From Pardosa pseudoannulata (lineage: Eukaryota > Arthropoda > Arachnida > Araneae > Lycosidae), in the NCBI GenBank assembly GCA_032207245.1, contig CM063502.1:66290069-66354068 (forward strand): 64,000 nt of DNA, given 5' to 3'. How positions within the stretch are numbered: position 1 is the stretch's first letter; every line of letters starts with the position of its first letter. A model generated the notes under the pieces. It did not search any database and was not told where the DNA came from. It was given only the letters and a program-made list of their open reading frames with translations. Below are positions 29,191-41,300 of the stretch, one piece after another. The position numbers and the translations under genes are program-made.

Positions 29191-29349
29191 ATATCACACA
29201 TTGTTTTGTCACTCTTTCCCAGATCCAATGTCTCAGATCACTATTTTTAAATAAACATATGAAATACTTAACTATTGCAGAATACTGCTTAACTAGACTA
29301 ATTCAGTTTGTTACATAAAAACTATACAAATAACTCAAAAACAATCAAA

Positions 29350-29500
29350 TTGATAGGGTGGTACCAGAGTTCGTTGGTTCAAACCCTGTTACTGGCATGG
29401 GTATCCATAACTATTCAAAATAAGATGTAAATAGCAAGTCCCAGTTTTATTATTTCTTGCTTAAAAAATAGACTATAGTGCTTTAAAAACTAAACTAGTC
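29350..29500 (+). mobile_element. tRNA-derived SINE copy (5'-truncated, strongly diverged)
   Basis: Begins GATAGGGTGGTACCAGAG and has B-box-like TTGGTTCAAACCCTG, then GGCATGGGTATCCATAACT. The body continues as AGCAAGTCCCAG and TAGACTATAGTGCTTTAAAA. It lies about 160 bp after another copy in the same orientation. Confidence 0.65.
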
Positions 29501-29699
29501 TCAAAAGTAAACTGTTTTAAATTTTATACTATAATAAAAGTTTATTAAAATATGCAACTAAAAAAAAAACCTAATATTACTTAATATCATTACTTTTTCA
29601 ATAATACAGGATGAATTACCTATTATATATTTGTCACTTCAATGTCATGGGTCTTGTTGGCCATTTTATTATGGGATCACAATATAAGTGATCAACTTT

Positions 29700-29822
29700 A
29701 CTTCCTATGAAGAAGTACCACAAACTGACAACCAAGCTTTATGCAAAATTTGAACCCATTCCATACCTTCCAGTATGATGGGTGATTGTTCTAAACACTA
29801 TGCCAACTGGCTGGCAGAATCA
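29700..29822 (-). mobile_element. tRNA-like SINE head of a second family (putative)
   Basis: On the minus strand it reads GCCAGTTGGCATAGTGTTTAG (A-box-like), then AATGGGTTCAAATTTTGCA (B-box-like). The spacing between the two fits a Pol III promoter. The body does not match the common SINE of this window. Confidence 0.4.
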
Positions 29823-29921
29823 AATGCCCTTTAATCTTAAATTTTACTTTTTGTTATATTTTTTATTGTTGTAATGTACCTGCAATAACAAAAATATAAA
29901 AAGTCCCCAAAACAACTACAT

Positions 29922-29956
<35 letters not shown>

Positions 29957-31003
29957 GAAACTTTAAGTTTCAAGAAAATAATTTCTTTTTCCTCCCTTCC
30001 TAAGTTTTCTTCACTGCACATTTATGAAACATTCAAACCAGATTGCTTCTTGCAATAATAACAAACATTAGATATCTACTTTTGCATTGTTAGGTCATAT
30101 GTAAAACATGCTTTTTTTTTTTATCCCAAAATGTGTTTGCTAGTAAAGGGTCCCCAAATCATTTTAAAACATTATCCTCAAAATCAGGGCCTCTAGCAGA
30201 TAGAGGACCAGGTAATAAATTCATAACATAAAGTTCCAGGTCCAGTCTCAGAGCCACTATGCTTGAAAAAAAAAACTATATTACTCTAGGTCAGTATTTA
30301 ATTTATCAATTTTAAGTAGCATATTTCTGTAAAGAAATACTGGAATTATTAGATGACATGTACTAAAAGCTATGAAAATTGTTATATGTATTCAGTCTGA
30401 TTTAATTAAAAATTATAATTAAGTTTATTCAATATATTGTAACTATTTCTTATGTATTTCAATTACCTCTCATGAGTTTTTAAATTCAATTTATTACAAA
30501 GGATAGTAATAACATCAAAGTTTTTTTCTAACACTATGGTGTATAAAAATCCCATAAGTACAAAAAAATAATATAAAATACTTCTGTATTGAAGTGAAAA
30601 ATTGCCTTCTAGTCATCAGTAATTGGTTTTTAATATTTCAGGTATAATGTTTTATGACTTTCTATAGAGGAGTTATATTTAACAATTGTGTCAATCATAT
30701 GTAACAATTCTAAACTTTATTTTTTCCTAATACTCTTATGTTTAAAAATTTAGCAAATATAAAGAAAATAATAAAATAAGCTTGTAGTAAAGTAAATTAA
30801 ATAATTACCTTTCAATCATCCATAATTGGGTTTTAATTGATGAAGTATAACTTTATGAATTTTTGATTTGATGTCTTTTAGATTCAAAGTCGTAATAAAC
30901 TATATAGCTGCTGAAGTCATATCTAAGAGAGGATTATATTTAACATCTGTATCAGAAGGGTACAAAAAAGTGTTTAAAACTTTTAATTTAATATATGTTT
31001 TAG
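29823..31003. other. AT-rich; poly-T run and an internal duplication near 30.6-30.85 kb
   Basis: A 32-nt poly-T run is at about 29922-29953. The block ATTGCCTTCTAGTCATCAGT (about 30602) is echoed as ATTACCTTTCAATCATCCAT (about 30804), about 203 bp later, with similar downstream words (TTATATTTAACA). This suggests an old tandem duplication. A weak tRNA-like stretch at about 30180-30265 is not convincing. Confidence 0.4.
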
Positions 31004-31222
31004 CCCTTTGCATTCCAAATTAATGTTCCTCACTCCCAGTAGTCTAGTACAAATTAATATTTGAGTTATATCAATTTATTACCAACTTAGCAATTTTAAT
31101 GGATTAAACAAGTGTGGACAGTAATTCTTAAATTTAAATACTGTGTCCAGCCACACTCAATGTTGTACTTGTTTCTAAATTGAGATGATGTCAAGTCAGT
31201 CTCAACATTAGAGCTCAAAGGG
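31004..31222. mobile_element. piggyBac-like MITE
   Basis: A 219-bp unit begins CCCTTTGCATTCC and ends GAGCTCAAAGGG. The outer CCCTTTG/CAAAGGG ends are inverted, and the right side is followed by TTAA (31223-31226), the piggyBac target. The left flank is TTAG, one substitution from TTAA. An inner inverted pair, GTGTGGACAGTA and TACTGTGTCCAGCCACAC, adds to the MITE-like structure. No ORF is present. Confidence 0.6.
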
Positions 31223-31226
31223 TTAA

Positions 31227-32263
31227 CACTCCAGTGCTCACTTCAGATCTCTCAAATACAAGGCTTCTTATTTTTATGATATACTGCCACTTATGTAAAG
31301 AACAAGTTTACCCCTTGTTTTATTCCATGGGCTAGTTATAAGACAAGTTTCTAGTATAAGTACCAAAGGGTATGGTCAGTATTTATGTCTACAGCATTGT
31401 GCATTAACTTACCTTGATGGCTGTGAAGTGTATGAAGTTATTGAAACAATGAGAAAATGTTAAATTTATTTTTATATAGTTTATTTTAGTTACCATAATT
31501 TTAATAAAGTACTTAACTTTTTTCTTTAACTGATACAATGTTAAGTTACTTTGTACTGATTTGTATCTTTAATTATTTTTTGTGCACTCATAATTTTAGT
31601 GTTTTTAATTTTGTATTCAAATGAATGTTCCATTACTACATAAATATATAAATGCACATAAGTATTCTATTTTGAGTTTTGAATATTTATCAACCTTAAC
31701 ATCTGAAATTAATTATAGATAATTGTGAAAAGTCAATTGTGTATATCACAGACATGAGGCAACCATCAATGTATCTCCTAGTGACACAAGAAATAAAGTG
31801 TTAATATCCATACTAGCATCCTGTCTGTTAATAATATTTAATGGTTACTTATTTTGGGAATAAACTCTAATAGTTATCCTCAAGGTCAAAATTTATGTTA
31901 CAGACCATAACCATTAAACTATTAAACAGTAGAAGTACTGTATTCTCCTAATATTTACTTATTATAATTATGAACATTAAAAAAATTCTCCCTGAATAAA
32001 GTCACTTGAAAGTTACGGTTAAAATATTTACTTTTTGTATACAAATTTTATAACAGTTATGAATTTTACCTTTTGCATGTTAAAAGTATTTGATTGAATA
32101 AAATTTTAGTGAATGTTTACATTTTTTGGTAGTAATTTTCAGTCATTATTTCATAAATTTTATTAAGTTATAAAATATATATGAGTGTGTGTAAAAGTAA
32201 TTACTTTTCAATATTCAGTTTTTAAAATTTATTCAGAATTTTATATATAGTATTCTCTTCTAG
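31227..32263. other. AT-rich sequence upstream of the evectin start exon
   Basis: No ORF is present. The stretch ends in a strong splice acceptor, TATTCTCTTCTAG (AG at 32262-32263). This implies that the ATG exon is internal and that a non-coding exon and the promoter lie further upstream. Confidence 0.5.
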
Positions 32264-32330
32264 TTATAGGTATTATCAAAGATATTTATTACAAAAACTG
32301 AAGTAAGAATTTATCTGAATCAAAGAGACA
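32264..32330 (+). other. Probable 5' UTR part of the first coding exon of the evectin gene
   Basis: This sequence lies between the acceptor at 32262-32263 and the ATG. An in-frame TGA at 32316-32318 precedes the ATG, so translation cannot begin upstream in this exon. Context ACAATGG has A at -3 and G at +4, a strong start. Confidence 0.5.
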
Positions 32331-35300
32331 ATGGACAATTCTGTGATTGCTAAAAGTGGATGGCTCTACCGTCAAAGTTAGTTTTAGCTTTATATGTTTT
32401 AATTATCGATTCAGGTCCCTAATCTTATTTGTTAGTAATTAAAATTTATAGTACCTGTATAGTGTTTTATTATATTTGACTCATAAACAAAATGCATATG
32501 AGACCTTTTTTTAGAAAAAATGCTATTCTCTATCATGTTTCTTAATTATCAAGGATGCATATAACTTTTTTAAAGAAAAATTTCTTTGTACTTTCAGTAT
32601 ATCTTTCACTGTGAGTATTACTAAGATCTCAAATCCTTACAATAACACTGTTTAGACTCATCTGGAGTTGTTTATTATTATTAAATATATATTACAAATA
32701 ATTCTCAAAATGTAGTGAATATCTTATTAGGATTTTTCTATCCAAATTACTACATTCCACCATTCTATATTCTTCCACAAACAAACTGAACGATGGCCGA
32801 ATAATTAGGGTGCTGGCCTTCAGAACCGGAGTTCATGGGTTCGAATCCCGCTATGGCATGGATGTTCGTAGCAGTTCGGATTTGGCTTTAAGCAGTAGGT
32901 CCTGGTCTCATTAGCCCTCATGTTGCAAAAAGTAGACCGTAGCGCTCCAAAACCAAACTAATCCACAAATAACTGTGAAAACTTTTATGTGCCAAATTCT
33001 CTTTGTATGGGTTTTATATAATTTTTTTTCCAATGAAAAAAAATTAATGACCTTTAAGAATGTTTATTCATCATTAAACTTCTTGAATATTTAAATAGTA
33101 TGATTATCTTACATTGAGGCCAACAAGAAAGAATACGTAATTAATCTTTGTTTAATATGAGATCAGAAAATGTACTGTAATTTTATTGGTTTTTACTAAT
33201 CCAAATTATAATATTTCAGCATTGTAATATTAATTCCTTTAAACCTTTAAAAGTTTTTCTGCATCAAATTTTTTATTTCATTAGCTATTTATATATATGT
33301 ATATATCCTCAAAAAGAAAGATCTTATATAACAAGGTTTCCCAACTGTCAGAGAAAAATTTCATACCTGTATAGTTTTTTTCTCTGAAATTCATTAAAAA
33401 TCAGTACATAACTTGACTTTCAGTTTTGTCTTAGCTTTAGCAGATTAGTATTAGCAGAGCTGGTAGTAGACATCCATTTATTGGTTGATATTGGAGCCAC
33501 TTCATAAAACTCCCGCTAACTTAGCCTTTTTTTTTAATTTATTGATTATATAATTAATTTAAGTTCATCTTTAGGTAATTTTTTTCTTACCAATTGTCAA
33601 TATTAATTCAAATAAACTGACATCGTTGAGTGATTATCTTCAAAATTCAATCATTGGGGGTATAATAGCTTTTATTTTTTATTTCCCTCTAATATACTAT
33701 TATTAAAATGATTCGTTGTGTAAGAGCTTTAATTATTTTCTGTAACTTTTAAAAAAGCTATTTTCTATTTTAATTTCCAACTTTTTATGTTTATTCTTAT
33801 ATTTATACTATACAAATAGTCATGAGACTGAGAAATGTATTTTATAATATGAAATTTCCAAGAGCATATCTTTTTTTTTTTTTTTTTAATTTATGCAAAT
33901 TATTTTATACTGGTACCTCTGTTTTACTTGACGAATTTTACCAAAATTGGTCAATTAGGAAAGTACAGCCCTCTAAGTACTTATGTAAATAATATAATTA
34001 TAAAATGTTAGCTGATGTAAAATAAAGCACTTTAAAAATATATAGTTGTTAAATATCTTAAGTATATAAATATTACCTCTATCCCACTTTAAAGCTAAAA
34101 AGATTTCATAATTAATCTTTATTTAATATTAGAACAGATATTCTATAACTGGAAAAAATATCTTAACAAAATGAAAAAAAAAAATATGTATTTTAATTGC
34201 TGGTTAAACTTAACATCAATCATCTTGAATGTTTATATATTACTATTATCTGATGCTGCAGCTAATTAAGATGAATATATATTTAATCTTTATTTAATTT
34301 TAGATTGTAAAATGTACAATTGGAAAAATATCTTAAGCTAAATGAAAGAAAAATGTTTTTTATGCCATCTTAAAATTTAAAATAAATCATGTTTTATATA
34401 ATGTAAAAATTATCCTATTAAAACATATTTAATGTATATTTGCAGTGATAACACGTTATCTACTGTAAAATGTTTTAATCCCTTTGTATCACCATATTAT
34501 AAATCTGCAACATACCCAAAAATTAATGTCATTTACACTGACCTAAAAGGTTGAATGTTGCTGTCCTGCAATATTGTAATTAACATAATTTACTGATAGA
34601 ACCCATACCAAATAGTAATGCAAAATTTAATTTGCATATCTAATCAAATTCATTCATCATTTTATTACATGTGCATGATTATTACTAAAATAAACTTTCT
34701 TGATTATTTTAATGTGCATACATCAGAAGTAGAATTTTTTATAAAAATGGTTTCAAATTCTTTATGTAAAGAACATTTTCGTGCAAAATAATTAACAATA
34801 TTTATAAGAAATATATATTATCTTTTTTTAAGTTTTATATAGTTTTAATTTATTACAGATTTGATTAATTTATTCTAACATCAGAGGAAATATTTTGTAA
34901 TTCAAGATTATTGAAATACAAAGAGTTATTTTCCAAATATAAAAATTATACAGGATTTTAATTCTTTTTTCTCAAAATATTTTGTTTTTAATTAATTTAC
35001 TTTAAATATGTATTGAAGTATGTAGTATACAACTGATTTAAGGTATCAGGCTATTATAACAGAGAAAATGACATAATATTTTTAATGTTAGAAAGCATTA
35101 TATTTGAATATTTTAATGTTTTTTTATTTATTTCAGTTTTTGATATGCTAAAAGATATTCTTAAATTTTAGCAACTGTTCTGAAAAAGTGGAAAAAGAAC
35201 TGGGTTGAACTTTATAGAGATGGTCATTTAAAATATTATGAAAATGAATGCAGTCCAAATGCTGAAGACATAATTTTTATGCCTACTGAATGCCTAACTG

Positions 35301-38300
35301 TTAAAGTTGGATTACAGGTATCATTACTTAAATTTTGTTAACATATGGGGTTTTAAATATATAGCTGATTTCATTTTGTTTTATTTTTTTCTGTCTAAAT
35401 AAAAGATAACAGTTCTCATATTTATTTTATTATTATTATTGGATTTTTAAATTGAACTACAGCAATGAACATGCTTAAATTTTTATCTATAAAAACTTTA
35501 TCAAGTTAAAGTTTATTTCATAAGGTTCAATCTTCTGGTTTCTAGGTTGAAACTGTACAACCACCTGAAGGATATGGTATTCAGAATTTGCTAGCTGTTG
35601 TAACTTCAACTGGAAAGACATGGGTTTTTTGTGGAGAATCATTGGATGATATGAGGTAATATTTATCTTACTTTTTATCTATAAATGTATATATGGATTT
35701 TTCACAGATGTATAATAATTTATCTTCTTCCTCCTTTTTGTTAAAGTTTATATTTGTACTTTCTAGTCCTTTGAGTCATAAAATTCCTTTGTTCTCATTT
35801 TAATCTTTTAATTATTGTTAAAAACATGCAAGTAATAAGCTGATTAAAATTTCCTAAATTAATAGATATTTTGAAAAACCTATCTTTTAATACAGGGTTT
35901 CTTAACCTTTTCCCTACATCAACAACCCCCTTTAAAAATGTTAGTTTCTTCATCAGCCCTTCATATTTTTCCTTTAATATACAACATGTAGCACAATTGT
36001 GGTACTAATAATTGCACATAAAACAATGACTAAAAATATGAACAAAAAAAATTATAAAAAGGTGGTTCAATAAGTTTATGTTTATTATTTTTGTGCTGAT
36101 TTCATTTTAAGTCTCACCAATACAAGCAGGATTTCAGAAATGCAGAATTGTATAAAAAAATCAATTTTAATTAATTTTTTGTATTATTTTTAACCTGAAA
36201 TCCCTTATTATTAACTAAAAAGTTACAATAATGAACATAATGAATATAACTAATTTTATTAAATAACTTTACTTATTTATACATAATTATATGCATCATG
36301 ACATTCAACTTTAGATGAGTATATCTTTCTGCTTTCTGCAAATCTGTGTTTATACATATTAAAATGAATATCTGAATCTAATAGTATATTCCTAAAAATT
36401 AAAATAAATTTTAAAACAGAAAATTTTATCATAGACTCCTGGAATACTATAAAACCTTTTTAAACTTCCATGGACTACCAAGGGGTCTACCTGAACCTGT
36501 TGGGAATCACTGCTTTAATAGATACCAGATTTTACATGTGTCTTAAAAACATTTAAGACCAAAAACAATAAAATTTTTCTCAGCAGCAGATTCTTTTGGT
36601 TTTCAAAAATCAAATCCCTTCTAGTTAAAAGTGAATAAAATGTTGCAGGGTGGAAAAAAGCTATATATTTAAATAGAATCCCTAGTCATCTAGATTAAAT
36701 TTGAAAAACTTTTTATTTTCATTCTCTATTCTTTAGTCATGATAATTTATAAAAAAAAATCAGTTTTTGTACCTAATATTCTTATTTAAACTTATTTTCA
36801 TGGTTATATTACTATGAAAATTGAACAATTATTTAAAACTATACTGTGTAAACAGGAAAATTACATTTATTATAAAATATCTGAATGGTAAAAAATTAGC
36901 TGATCTCCATAGAAGCAAGTTAATTAAGTATATATATCACCCTATTGATATCTTAATGTTTCCTTTATTATTCATAAAACCCAGATAAGTTTTTCTTTAT
37001 TTATATACTAATGTTTGCATTTTATGTAGTATTAATTCTTTAATATGTTTGTTTTATAGAGCATGGCAACTAGCTTTAGAACAAGCCCGGTTATTTGGTG
37101 TAAGTATTACTATATTTTGTTTATTAAACCATTGCTGGTTTACCTTTTCAATACTATATTACAAATGTATGTTTTTATCATTAGATGCACCCACAGATGC
37201 CTGCACATCCTCCTACTTATATGCCTGCTTATAACCCTGGTTACCTCACAGCTTATAGTGGTAGGTAACATTCTTTGTATTCCTTTAAAAGTATATTGTT
37301 TAAGTTATGAGTCTTTTGTTCAATTCAAGAATCTTATCATCTAAATTTGTGTTTAATAGCAATTCATCTATTTAATACTGTTGACTTTATTAATATCTCT
37401 AGAACACTTTTTTGTCTAATTTGTCATAATCGTTTAACTGTAACCTTATTAGAATTATAATGCCACAATTAAGGTTCGTAGTTTTTATCCCAATGTTCAT
37501 AGCACTGAATTTATGAGTAACAGAGATGTAATATCTCAAGGAATCACGAGTAAATAGAATTCTGCACATAGATATTATTGCCTACAATGTTTAGTTATAG
37601 TATTATTTTGATAAGTGGGTGTTTGACTTCCAGAATGTACAACTTCTAGAACTTTGACTTGAAAAGAAAAAATTGGATGTGGATTTAAAATGTTGAGTAA
37701 GTTGCATGATCATGTTGTAGATGGCAAATCCTGGGGCATTAAAAAAACTTATTCTTCATTGCATTGCACAGCATGTAATCTTTCTACACAGATTTTGCAT
37801 GTTCTTTCACTTCTAATTTCTCATTTTTTGAGTACTAGGAACAAATAATAGAATGCTTTCTGAGATTATATTATTTTTAAACTTATATGTTGGTACTTGT
37901 ATAAAAGTGTTTTTGTATTCTGCATTTTTGTGAAATTTTATTGTTCCAAAATTTATTATTATAATAACTGAATTGTTATAAAATTTTAAAGATATCATTA
38001 TTAGCCAAATATACACTGATAATCAATATAAAAACACAAATTCTTATTGTAAAGACAGTAACCACATTATCATTCATTCTTATATGTGTTTGTATAACAC
38101 TCAGTTCACTTCATATATACTTTATTATCCTTTAATATATGTTAAATGATAGTTTTAATAAGTGGCTTAAATTGGATTTTAAAAAGTCTTAAACAGTATT
38201 TTTGGTTTAAATATAATGAAAACCTGTTGCATGTTTTATTTTCCATTTTGCATGTTATTATAGTCTTTAGGATATAAATATTGCATATTTAAATGCATGC

Positions 38301-41300
38301 TGGTTTTGGTGCCCCTGCATATCAACATTATCATGCATTCTCTTGAACCCTTGAATTTAAATTTGTCTTTTTTTATGCCTTGCTATGTTTATTCACTTTT
38401 TATATTTAATTTTTAGGTGATTCATCTGTGTCATACATGCCACAATTTGCATACCCTCCTCCAACTTATTATGGTTACCATGGGCCACAATATAGTAAGT
38501 TAAGGTTATTTTTGGTCTATTGTTAATACAGTGTTATATTTCAATATTATCTGATAAATGATTTTTCAGTGCATGACATGTAAATTTTTTATTGTGAAGA
38601 AATTTCCTTTGGTATTGTTAGAATGAATGCAAATAATATTGCTTCTAGTATGTAATGTAATTTTTGTCCTTTATATATGTTGTACAGTAAATTCTTTATC
38701 TTTTACATACACATACATACAAAGTTGGCAACTATTTGCCAGGATGGTTTTTACCCCTATTTTTGCCTCTAGCAAAAAATTATCAGTTCTATACAAATGC
38801 TCATGAATCATTATTTATAACATAAATAAACAATATTTTAACTTCCTTTATACAGTTGCAGTATTTGAAACTACAGTTTTTCTGGAATAAGCTAATATTT
38901 AAACAAAATGCATGAAATTGATTACAAAAAAATTTATCCTACTTACTACTTGTGATGAAATTTGATTTTAAAATGTTGCTATTCTCCCAAACAGTATTTT
39001 CAACTAATGTTATTTAATCAATGGCAGCTTTTAAATGGTTTGAAAGTATTTTATCTGCTTGTGTTATTTCAAAGCTTTTTGAACATATTAAATTTAGTTC
39101 TACTGCTGTCAAAAGAAATTTTTTCTTTTTTGAGAAAATGCTAGTATGCACACATATTTTCTTTTTTTATTCTGATGCAATGTTAAAGACAAACTATCCC
39201 TGAAAACATTAGAATAGGATATTCTCAACATGTTTATTTTGCTATGCAGTATTGAAAAATGCTAAATAATGTAGCAATTTATGATCTAAATAAAATATAC
39301 CTTTTGTTTTATTAAGTAAAAAATTTTAATTTTAATTGTAATTCTGTGTTTTTATTTCTGGATTGAAGTGTTCATACATTACATATTGAAAATATTCTTA
39401 AATATTCTTAAGTCACACACATACACAAAGGACAAAGTCTGGATGTCAAGTACTTAGTGCATTAAAGCATACACACACACATCTATTAGGATGAAATATA
39501 TTTGCATTAAGTAGTAAATATTCATTATAAAGCTCAGTCTAGTTGGTATTTTTTTTCTTTAGTCTTAATGACTTTCAAATCTTTTATACTAGACATAACA
39601 ATTTTAAGATACTGTTGTTGTTATGTGTTTATAGCCATTCTGAATTTTCTTTAAGCAGTAGATCTAAATTAGTCCTTGTATAGCAAAAAGTTTTCCATGG
39701 TGCTCCAAACCAGAACCAATTTTAAGAATTTGTTGAAGTATTCTCTCTCTCATCTTACTTTCTCAATAATTAGTAAGATACCTCAAAATATTATCTAAAT
39801 ATATATGTTCTTGTGTCTTTTTTTTTTCTTCTTGTTATTTCAAACTTTTTAAAAGTTTTTAATTAAATGATTCAGAGAAATATTTATAAAATTATGAGAT
39901 GTTTAATTTCTCTTTAAACATTTCAAATTCAAATAACAGTTAAATTTTCTTTATATGCACAAATTCAGAATTATGCTAAAACTATTTGTTTGTGTAATTG
40001 AATCACAAAAATACATATCTGTTATTCTTAAACCTTGTAATTATTTGCATTAAACTCTTCTTGTTTTTAATTTTTTCAAATTTCCTATAATGGTAAAAAT
40101 TTTGCAACAAAATTAAAAGCATATAAAAGTATTTTTTAAATTGTACTTTTCTTGTAGCATGTTGTTCTGTAGTCATATTCAATAAGTTAAACTGGACATT
40201 AAAGATATTTTATCACTGTTATTTTTCCCAATCACTGTGTTTACATTAAATATAGTTAAGCAAAAATTTAAACTCTTCATTTTAGTACTTGAAGAGTTTT
40301 TGTTATTTTATTGAAAGATGGTTAATAGAATTTTTATATATTCAGTCATCTACAACAATAAAAAATATTTTACTCTGGTTTTGTCTGTTGTGGTACAAAT
40401 ATTGCTTTTGAAGACTTTTGCTTTTAAGTGCTTGTGCACAGGAAATTATTAGAAAAGAATTAGTTTCCTGTAATTTATACTGCATTAAACTACTTTTTAA
40501 AGGTTTATTGTGATCTAGTTTTTTAGATATATCTACTTTTTTTCTCTAAACAAGAATCAATATCATGTATATTCATGGGCATATTTGCTGTTTTCATTTT
40601 ACTAATAGCAATATTAACTCAGTATGTATAAGAAAAAACCATCAAGTACAATTTGTATTATTCATTAAGCGATTATTGAAGAATTTTGGAAGATAGCTTT
40701 CATTACTTCTAATTTTTATTTTGTACATTTGGCATGCTATATTAAGAGACGTTAGTTATTTGTCAGTTATACAAAATAAGATTACTGCAATGAAATGTAT
40801 ATATTTTTTGTGATTTGTTTATGTGAATGTTATGTTTAGGTGAATTAAAATTATAATAGTATTGTATTTATTAAAATTTGCTTGAATTAGAAGATATAGA
40901 CATCTTGCAGGAATGTTGATTGGAAAGTAAACTTTTTACATCCTATTATATAACTTGCACTGCATGTATGTGTAGACCAAAATTGTATAGTCAGTTTTTT
41001 ACTAACTTCCTGATCTCCAGTAGAGTTAAACTTTATATACTAATGTATCTTCAATGACAAAACATGAATAAGTCATAACATTACATCAGGAAGCAATCTT
41101 ATCTTCTTTCGGGAGCTCTTGGGGTACCCTTTAAAAGTTGTCCACATGAGCCAGAGGTGTGTACCCAAACCCAACCCAAAAAGCACCTAAGAGATGAGTC
41201 CTGTAACTAAAAACAGCTTATCTTGCAGCTCCCATGGCTCAGTAAGGGGATAACCAAGTTGCTCAAACCTGTGATCAGAGAAAAACATTCTATCTCATAA

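Noticed and set aside
32790..32965. A true tRNA gene (good A and B boxes)
   Set aside because: No acceptor stem closes the cloverleaf, and the head continues into the shared SINE body.
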